From Bacillota bacterium (lineage in GTDB: Bacteria; Bacillota; Clostridia; Lachnospirales; Lachnospiraceae), in NCBI GenBank assembly GCA_023450835.1, contig JAEXGM010000252.1, positions 1-18,524 of the forward strand: DNA of 18,524 nucleotides, in the 5' to 3' direction. Shown here piece after piece: positions 13,836-18,524 of this stretch; within the stretch, counting starts at the first letter, position 1; each line of letters begins with the position of its first letter. The notes below the pieces were generated by a model. The model did not search any database, was not told the DNA's origin, and was given only the letters and a program-made list of their open reading frames with translations. Position numbers and translations under genes: made by a program.

Positions 13836-15836
13836 ATGGATAAATTATTATATGGTGTTGCCTACTATGATGAATACATGCCCTACGAAAGGCTATATAA
13901 GGATATCAGGATGATGAAGGCGGCCGGAATTAATGTTGTACGAATTGCCGAATCAACCTGGAGTACTTTGGAGCCGCAAAATGGAGTATTCAATTTCTAT
14001 CACATAGACCGGGTACTGGATGCAATGCAGGAGGCAGAAATAAGAGTAATCATTGGTACGCCAACCTATGCAGTTCCTGCCTGGATGGTAAAGGAACATC
14101 CTGAAATACTTGCCGTAACACCAAAGGGGCAGAATAAGTACGGCCCCAGGCAGAACATGGATATCACAAGTCCTGCCTATCTGTTTTATTCCGAAAGAGT
14201 TATCCGAAAATTACTGGAGCACGTGAAGGAGCATCCTGCAATTATCGGATATCAGGTCGACAATGAAACAAAGCACTATAATACATCCGGTCCCAATGTA
14301 CAGTTACTCTTTGTAAAATACATAAAAGAGAAGTTTAAGAATCCGGATGAATTAAATCAGAAATTCGGACTGGATTACTGGAGTAACAGGATCAACAGTT
14401 GGGAGGACTTTCCTAATGTCGATGCTTCCATTAATGCGAGTTTGGTTTGTGAATTTAAACAGTTCCAGAGAAAACTGGTTACGGATTTTCTTGACTGGCA
14501 GGCTTCCATTATTCGTGAGTATAAGACTCTGTCCCAATTTATAACACATAATTTTGATTTTGGATGGAGAAATGCTTCCTTTGGGATACAGCCCGATGTA
14601 AATCATTTTGATGCTGCAAGAACATTAGACATTGCCGGAGTTGATATTTACCATCCCTCTCAGGATAAGCTTACCGGCGCTGAGATTTCATTCTGCGGAG
14701 ATATCGCCCGTTCCATGAAAGGAAGCAACTATCTGGTGCTGGAGACCGAAGCACAGGGCTTTGCAAGCTGGGTTCCATATCCCGGACAGTTAAGGCTGCA
14801 GGCCTTCAGCCATCTGGCTTCCGGAGCTAATATGGTTTCCTACTGGCACTGGCATTCTCTGCACAATGCGATTGAAACTTACTGGAAGGGTCTCTTAAGC
14901 CATGATTTTGAACCGAATCCTACCTATGAAGAATCTATCACCATAGGCAGGGACTTTGATAGATTAAGCTCAAGACTTATAAACTTAAAGAAAAAGAATC
15001 AGATAGCCGTACTTTTTAGTAACCAGGCTTTATCCGCCCTTGACTCCTTCAAGAGTATGAATGAAGGACTGGACTATAATGAAGTATTTCGAACTATGTA
15101 TGACACACTGTATCACATGAATCTGGGATGCGATTTCGTTGACCCTTCCAGTGCCAACATAGAGAAGTATACCTTGCTGCTTGTTCCTCCCCTGTATGCG
15201 GCATCGGATGAACTGCTATTACGCCTGAATAAATTCGTTGAAAACGGAGGACATATTATTTATGCCTTAAGAAGCGGTTTTTCCGATGAGAATGTAAAGG
15301 TAAGGGCTTCCCGTCAACCCGGCATAATAGGAGAGGCATGCGGAATCTATTATTCGCAGTTTGTATCAGCAGCCAATGTTACATTAAAGGATACGGCCGA
15401 CATTTCTGCTGATAAAACAGCCTTAACTTCTTTAATGGAACTGCTAATACCGGGTTCGGCCAAAGTACTCGCCCGCTACGAACACCCCTATTGGGGAGAA
15501 TATGCCGCTATCACTCAAAATGATTATGGAAAGGGCACCGCAACGTATATTGGCTGCCTTCCTGATGCAAAAGTTTGGGAGATGGTAGTGAAGAATGTTG
15601 CAGTTACAGCCGGTCTGTGGGGAGTTGACCAGGACATTTCATTCCCTTTAATAACAAAGTCCGGTGTAAACCAAGCCGGTAAGGTCATTCACTATTATTT
15701 TAATTATTCCATGAATGCCAATTCTTTTTCTTATCCATACAATCAGGGAATAGAATTACTTTCTGAAGAGCCAGTTACAGCACAAGAACTTCTTACCCTA
15801 GAACCTTGGGGTATAAAGATAATAGAAGAACTCTAA
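13836..15836 (+). CDS. Beta-galactosidase, glycoside hydrolase family 42
   Basis: This 666-residue protein has the three GH42 domains: a TIM barrel (about 1-375), a trimerisation domain (about 380-590) and a small C-terminal beta domain. The acid/base residue is E144 in GYQVDNET and the nucleophile E303 in LVLETEAQ. WYHWHS-type aromatic residues (YWHWHSL, about 338-344) line the active site. The four-cysteine zinc site of thermophilic GH42 enzymes is missing. There is no signal peptide, so it acts in the cytoplasm on imported beta-galactosides, such as plant or milk galacto-oligosaccharides. AAAGGGG precedes the ATG. The adjacent divergent AraC gene is the probable activator, and the GH36 gene upstream complements it. 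Confidence 0.95.
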   Translation: MDKLLYGVAYYDEYMPYERLYKDIRMMKAAGINVVRIAESTWSTLEPQNGVFNFYHIDRVLDAMQEAEIRVIIGTPTYAVPAWMVKEHPEILAVTPKGQNKYGPRQNMDITSPAYLFYSERVIRKLLEHVKEHPAIIGYQVDNETKHYNTSGPNVQLLFVKYIKEKFKNPDELNQKFGLDYWSNRINSWEDFPNVDASINASLVCEFKQFQRKLVTDFLDWQASIIREYKTLSQFITHNFDFGWRNASFGIQPDVNHFDAARTLDIAGVDIYHPSQDKLTGAEISFCGDIARSMKGSNYLVLETEAQGFASWVPYPGQLRLQAFSHLASGANMVSYWHWHSLHNAIETYWKGLLSHDFEPNPTYEESITIGRDFDRLSSRLINLKKKNQIAVLFSNQALSALDSFKSMNEGLDYNEVFRTMYDTLYHMNLGCDFVDPSSANIEKYTLLLVPPLYAASDELLLRLNKFVENGGHIIYALRSGFSDENVKVRASRQPGIIGEACGIYYSQFVSAANVTLKDTADISADKTALTSLMELLIPGSAKVLARYEHPYWGEYAAITQNDYGKGTATYIGCLPDAKVWEMVVKNVAVTAGLWGVDQDISFPLITKSGVNQAGKVIHYYFNYSMNANSFSYPYNQGIELLSEEPVTAQELLTLEPWGIKIIEEL

Positions 15837-15879
15837 TTTGGTTTGGATAACAGTATGTAATTTATTTAGGTGTTTTATC

Positions 15880-15946
15880 AGGATATTTTTTAGGATATTT
15901 TTAGGATATCTAGAGTATTCTTTATGGTATTCTTTTAGGATATTTT
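15880..15946 (+). repeat. Short degenerate AGGATATTTT repeats
   Basis: AGGATAT begins at 15880, 15892, 15903 and 15937, each in a T-rich context, giving an imperfect array with an 11-12 nt period in its first three copies. It lies between the GH42 stop codon and its terminator. No function is apparent; slippage is a simple explanation. Confidence 0.6.
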
Positions 15947-15969
15947 AAATAAGAGCAATCATCTTCAAG

Positions 15970-16011
15970 GGGTGTATACAGACAGTATTGAGCTTATATA
16001 CACCCTTTTTT
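15970..16011 (+). terminator. Terminator after the GH42 gene
   Basis: GGGTGTATA (15970-15978) pairs with TATACACCC (15997-16005) around an 18-nt loop, followed by six T (16006-16011). It lies between the GH42 gene and the 3' end of the convergent small gene. Confidence 0.8.
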
Positions 16012-16018
16012 CACACGA

Positions 16019-16363
16019 TTACCATTCTGTCGGTTGAGAGGAAGGAGCTATTTCTTCCGGTTCCACATCCATACAGCCTCCGCAATTATCAGAAGTAACT
16101 TCTCCGTCCTGATTGGCATTCTGACCGCAATTCCCCGCAATCTGTCCGCCCTGGTTAGCATTTTTACCGCCTTTACCGGTTATCTGGCCGCCTTCGCTTG
16201 CTCGTTGTTTCAGGCCGGCTTCACTGCCTTCATTAGCATTGTTATTAGTATTATAAATGGTAATATAGATGGATAGTCCATCTTTCTCATGTTTATAAAC
16301 TACTCCTGCATTGTCCTGACATTCTTCTGCGATAATTTCACCCTGTTTATTCTCATCAAGCAT
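16019..16363 (-). CDS. Hypothetical Gly/Asn/Gln-rich repeat protein
   Basis: This 114-residue protein is unrecognised. Residues 1-36 look structured (a VVYKHEKDGLSIYITIYN strand pair). From about residue 40 it becomes low-complexity, with two 14-residue repeats, GGQITGKGGKNANQ (58-71) and GGQIAGNCGQNANQ (72-85), and a decayed third copy running into NCGGC. Cysteines are at 15, 79, 94 and 97. There is no signal peptide. I chose the ATG at 16363 because GGAAAGGAG lies just upstream of it on the minus strand; a start ten codons earlier has no such site. A TATAAT on the minus strand (16402-16397) could be its -10. A coding role is supported by the ribosome binding site and in-frame repeats; the opposite-strand frames look spurious. 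Confidence 0.65.
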   Translation of the reverse strand: MLDENKQGEIIAEECQDNAGVVYKHEKDGLSIYITIYNTNNNANEGSEAGLKQRASEGGQITGKGGKNANQGGQIAGNCGQNANQDGEVTSDNCGGCMDVEPEEIAPSSQPTEW

Positions 16364-16500
16364 ATAATCTGCTCCTTTCCATATTATCCGCACTTTATTA
16401 TATGGCTAAAGTTATATATTGTGACATTTATCGACATTCAGACATTACACGAAAGCTGTACGATTAATTTTTATGTACTTTTATATTGATAGAGTGAGAA

Positions 16501-16529
16501 TCGACTTTCTGATTTTTTTATGGTAATAT
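16501..16529 (+). promoter_or_regulatory. Probable promoter of the phosphatidyltransferase-DinB unit
   Basis: TCGACT (16501-16506) and TAATAT (16524-16529) are 17 bp apart, and TGG directly before the -10 gives an extended TGn motif. The leader would be about 90 nt and contains the hairpin at 16533-16553. Confidence 0.4.
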
Positions 16530-16624
16530 ATAACTGATCTGATAAAAATCAGTCAGAACATTGATCACCATATTCCGGCTATAGATACTCAGAACATATA
16601 ACCCCTCAGAAGGAGGCAGCAACT

Positions 16625-17176
16625 ATAAAAAATCTTCCGAACCTCATTACTTTAACCAGAATTTTCTTCTCCCTGACATTATTGCTTATTGTGCCAATGT
16701 CCGGATGGTTTTTCTTTTTTTATATACTTTGCGGTACTAGTGATATGATAGACGGATATCTTGCAAGAAGAATGAATGCCGCCACCAAATTCGGAGCAGC
16801 TCTGGATAGCGTAGCTGATTTTGTATTTGTAGCGGTAATCCTGTGCAAGCTGATTACAATAATTAAATTATCCGGCTGGATGTTAATCTGGCTGTTAATT
16901 ATTTTAATAATTAAATTTGCAACTCTGTTAACCGGTTTTATGAAATACCAATCCCTTGCTTTCCTGCATACCTATATGAACAAAATAACAGGCGGCTTAT
17001 TATTCTGTTTTCCGGTGTTTTACGCAGTATTTGGAATTCTTCCCACTGCCTTTCTGCTGCTTGGTGCAGCGACCCTTGCCGCGGCGGAAGAGCTTCTCAT
17101 TAACCTGACATCTAAGATTTTAAATCCGGACGTAAAATTATTCTTGAAAGTCAAAAATAACAAAGACTACAAATAA
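16625..17176 (+). CDS. CDP-alcohol phosphatidyltransferase with apparent ATA start
   Basis: This membrane enzyme transfers a phosphatidyl group from CDP-diacylglycerol to an alcohol (PgsA-like or a related phospholipid synthase). The full family motif D-x2-D-G-x2-A-R-x8-G-x3-D-x3-D is present in SDMIDGYLARRMNAATKFG and the following AALDSVAD. Hydrophobic segments flank it. The N-terminus typical of the family, (M)KNLPNLITLTRIFF, reads in frame from an ATA codon at 16625, 8 nt after a strong AAGGAGG (16610-16616). Upstream the frame has no ATG, GTG or TTG before a stop at 16562. The first canonical start, TTG at 16682, has no ribosome binding site and would remove the first membrane helix. So the gene uses ATA, has lost its ATG, or holds a sequencing error. 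From 16625 it is 183 residues, usual for the family. Confidence 0.8.
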   Translation: MKNLPNLITLTRIFFSLTLLLIVPMSGWFFFFYILCGTSDMIDGYLARRMNAATKFGAALDSVADFVFVAVILCKLITIIKLSGWMLIWLLIILIIKFATLLTGFMKYQSLAFLHTYMNKITGGLLFCFPVFYAVFGILPTAFLLLGAATLAAAEELLINLTSKILNPDVKLFLKVKNNKDYK

Positions 17177-17192
17177 TGAAGGAGCCATTATA

Positions 17193-17711
17193 ATGGAAAT
17201 CTCATGCAATTTTCTAAATTCTATTAAGGATCAGACTGCCAGAACTCTGTGGAGTCTAAATAATGTAATCGACGCCATCCCTGATTCCTATTGGGAAAAG
17301 CTCTATTGCGACATGCCGGTGTGGAAGCATGTCTACCATACGCTTCATTCCCTTGATATGTGGTATATTAATCCCCTGGTCTATGAGGAGCCTTCCTTTC
17401 ACAAAGAGGGGCTTAACGACCTTGATGCCGTAACAGAGGGATTTCTGTCCAGAGCTTTACTAAAAGAATATTATATTGATGTCCATAAGAAGATTTTTGC
17501 CTATCTGGATGGACTTGATGATGAGAAACTTTTGGAAAGACCGGACAAATGCCCTTATACCAGGTTCCATCTTATTATGGCTCAGCACAGACATTTGGAT
17601 ATGCATATTGGGATGCTGATGGGATATGTAATTGCCGGCAAAGACTTATGGCCGAGAATTCTGGGATTGCAGTCGGAATTTCCGGAAGATGAGTATTCTT
17701 TGTATTTTTAG
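17193..17711 (+). CDS. DinB-like family protein
   Basis: The 172-residue protein looks like a four-helix-bundle DinB/YfiT-type metalloprotein. Candidate metal-binding histidines are in WKHVYHTLHSLDMW (H46, H49, H52) and in the C-terminal QHRHLDMHIGML, where H134 and H138 give the HxxxH pattern. Members of this superfamily include thiol transferases that use bacillithiol or mycothiol and many proteins without known function. GAAGGAG precedes the ATG and the gap from the phosphatidyltransferase gene is 16 nt, so co-transcription is likely. No link to lipid synthesis is evident. Confidence 0.72.
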   Translation: MEISCNFLNSIKDQTARTLWSLNNVIDAIPDSYWEKLYCDMPVWKHVYHTLHSLDMWYINPLVYEEPSFHKEGLNDLDAVTEGFLSRALLKEYYIDVHKKIFAYLDGLDDEKLLERPDKCPYTRFHLIMAQHRHLDMHIGMLMGYVIAGKDLWPRILGLQSEFPEDEYSLYF

Positions 17712-17759
17712 TATAGTTAACGGAAGATATGAATGGTACTATACATATTCAGATTTTTT
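17711..17759 (+). terminator. Weak terminator candidate after the DinB-like gene
   Basis: GTATAGT (17711-17717) pairs with ACTATAC (17738-17744) around a 20-nt loop, and TTTTTT follows at 17754-17759 after a 9-nt gap. The large loop and detached T-tract make it doubtful. Confidence 0.3.
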
Positions 17760-17793
17760 AAGATTATCATTACTATGAAGGAGAGTAGGATAG

Positions 17794-17823
17794 GTTGAAA
17801 AAACAAAAGACAGTTTTTTCAAC
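17794..17823. repeat. 11-bp perfect inverted repeat upstream of the DUF5301-like gene
   Basis: GTTGAAAAAAC (17794-17804) and GTTTTTTCAAC (17813-17823) form a perfect stem with an 8-nt loop. It covers the TTG start of a possible leader ORF. A second, smaller hairpin, TCAAATC-GAA-GATTTGA, follows at 17840-17856. They may be an operator or an mRNA structure controlling the downstream gene. Confidence 0.6.
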
Positions 17824-17881
17824 TACAGATTCAAGAATATCAAATCGAAGATTTGACATTCAGAAAAGGGGGATAGAATGA
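17795..17881 (+). CDS. Possible 28-codon leader ORF coupled to the next gene
   Basis: A TTG-started frame beginning LKKQKTVFSTTDSRISNRRF runs 28 codons and ends at a TGA that overlaps the next ATG (ATGA), a layout typical of translational coupling. AAGGAG lies at 17778-17783, 11 nt before the TTG, which is a somewhat long spacing. The peptide is basic and matches no family I know. It could be a regulatory leader peptide or a chance frame. Confidence 0.35.
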   Translation: MKKQKTVFSTTDSRISNRRFDIQKRGIE

Positions 17882-18342
17882 GAAAAAGCATAGTAAAAGC
17901 AGCCCTGGGCGCAGTAATTCTTGTCCTGTTAGTTCTCAGTATAATTATTCTAAGAAGACCTAAAGAGACATTGAAATCGTCCTTAACAGAAGATGTTGCT
18001 TCAATCAGTCTCACTCAATTTGACTCTCATGAAGCAAAGGAAACCTTAACCCTGGCCGACAGCAAAGAAATCAAAGAAGTAATGGATTTATTGGAAAAAG
18101 CACAAAAGACCAGAAAATCTACTGTTAATGATACCCCTTACGTGAATTCCTATTACAAGGCGGAAATTCAGGGTGAAAGCAAAATACGTACCTTTAATAT
18201 TTATCAAAGCGGCAGATATTATTATGCAGAAGAACCATACTCGGCTATTTACCGTCTTTCTAAAAAATCCTACGAAGATCTGGTCTATATTTATACCGCC
18301 GGTATTGCAGCCACCCCCCATTATGCTTTTGTAAACCCATAA
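17878..18342 (+). CDS. Membrane-anchored protein, DUF5301-like
   Basis: The 154-residue protein has a basic N-terminus and one hydrophobic helix (about residues 8-26, ALGAVILVLLVLSIIILRR), then an extracytoplasmic domain. It lacks the lipoprotein cysteine, so an uncleaved anchor is likely. The segment LLEKAQKTRKSTVNDTPYVNSYYKAEI and the later IYQSGRYYYAEEPYSAIYRLSKKSYEDL resemble the DUF5301 family of Gram-positive cell-surface proteins, whose function is unknown to me. AAAAGGGGG (17864-17872) precedes the ATG. It overlaps a possible leader ORF by 4 nt. Confidence 0.7.
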   Translation: MRKSIVKAALGAVILVLLVLSIIILRRPKETLKSSLTEDVASISLTQFDSHEAKETLTLADSKEIKEVMDLLEKAQKTRKSTVNDTPYVNSYYKAEIQGESKIRTFNIYQSGRYYYAEEPYSAIYRLSKKSYEDLVYIYTAGIAATPHYAFVNP

Positions 18343-18449
18343 TTAATCAGTACAGCCCTGGCGAAAATAGCAGGTGTTAATTAAGCGATAATTGTACACG
18401 GCAGTACTAGTATGCGATATAGAAATAGATAACTTCCCGGAGGTGAGAG

Positions 18450-18524
18450 ATGGATTTGGTTAAGCTTACTATAACCGCTTCGGCATGCAGAAGTGGATAT
18501 CATAAAGCAGGAGATGAATATATA
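18450..18524 (+). CDS. Start of a TIGR04076-family-like gene (cut by window edge)
   Basis: Twenty-five codons are visible, beginning MDLVKLTITASACRSGYHK and continuing with a GDE motif. The pattern VK-x-T-x(5)-C-x(3)-G-H/Y-x(2)-GD resembles the N-terminus of TIGR04076 proteins, small proteins of unknown function common in anaerobes. CCGGAGGTGAG (18437-18447) gives a strong ribosome binding site. The rest of the gene lies beyond the window, so the assignment is tentative. Confidence 0.55.
   Translation, partial: MDLVKLTITASACRSGYHKAGDEYI

Noticed and set aside
16034..16489. Plus-strand frames opposite the repeat protein
   Set aside because: They lack good ribosome binding sites and are antisense to a frame with GGAAAGGAG and coherent in-frame repeats; that minus-strand choice is itself only moderately sure.
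16682..16684. TTG start for the phosphatidyltransferase
   Set aside because: It has no ribosome binding site and would delete the conserved KNLPNLITLTRI segment and part of the first membrane helix.
1..18524. CRISPR arrays, tRNA or rRNA genes, insertion sequences, prophage genes
   Set aside because: No regularly spaced direct repeats, clover-leaf sequences, transposase or integrase motifs were found on either strand.

Overview
The window reads as chromosomal DNA of a low-GC, Gram-positive, anaerobic Firmicute, most likely a Lachnospiraceae or related Clostridia member. The reasons are AT-rich intergenic DNA, strong AGGAGG-type ribosome binding sites, canonical TTGACA/TATAAT promoters, intrinsic terminators, ferredoxin-type aldo/keto reductases, and cytoplasmic GH36 and GH42 galactosidases. 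I see no rRNA, tRNA, CRISPR array, transposase or phage gene. The genus is inference.

Region 1 (1-6260) is a redox and electrophile block. It opens with an Rrf2-type regulator whose consensus promoter carries a perfect palindrome over its -10 box, followed by a YwnB-like NAD(P)-binding protein and an NADPH-dependent FMN/quinone reductase, then a terminator. Next come a flavodoxin-like protein and a MerR regulator with a cysteine at position 52, as in aldehyde-sensing AdhR. A LarE-type sulfur transferase and two aldo/keto reductases follow, the second with two [4Fe-4S] motifs. Near-identical 30-nt MerR-type promoter elements with 19-bp spacers lie in front of both the flavodoxin gene and larE, so one regulator probably controls both transcription units.

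Region 2 (6260-10625) holds a GH36 alpha-galactosidase with its own promoter and terminator, about 470 nt of AT-rich noncoding DNA, and an Lrp/AsnC regulator overlapping an EamA/DMT exporter by 4 nt.

Region 3 (10626-12710) is a compact three-gene operon: an M29-like metallopeptidase relative that keeps the predicted metal ligands but not the usual catalytic Tyr, an unrecognised helical protein, and an ArsR-type regulator with a DUF2087-like C-terminus. This is the best candidate here for an undescribed small system.

Region 4 (12741-16011) is a divergent pair, an AraC regulator and a GH42 beta-galactosidase. With GH36 it suggests intracellular breakdown of galactosides; no transporter lies in the window.

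Region 5 (16019-18524) contains a repeat-bearing Gly/Asn/Gln-rich protein on the minus strand, a CDP-alcohol phosphatidyltransferase that appears to start at ATA, a DinB-like protein, a possible 28-codon leader ORF coupled to a membrane-anchored DUF5301-like protein, and the beginning of a probable TIGR04076-family gene cut off by the window edge.
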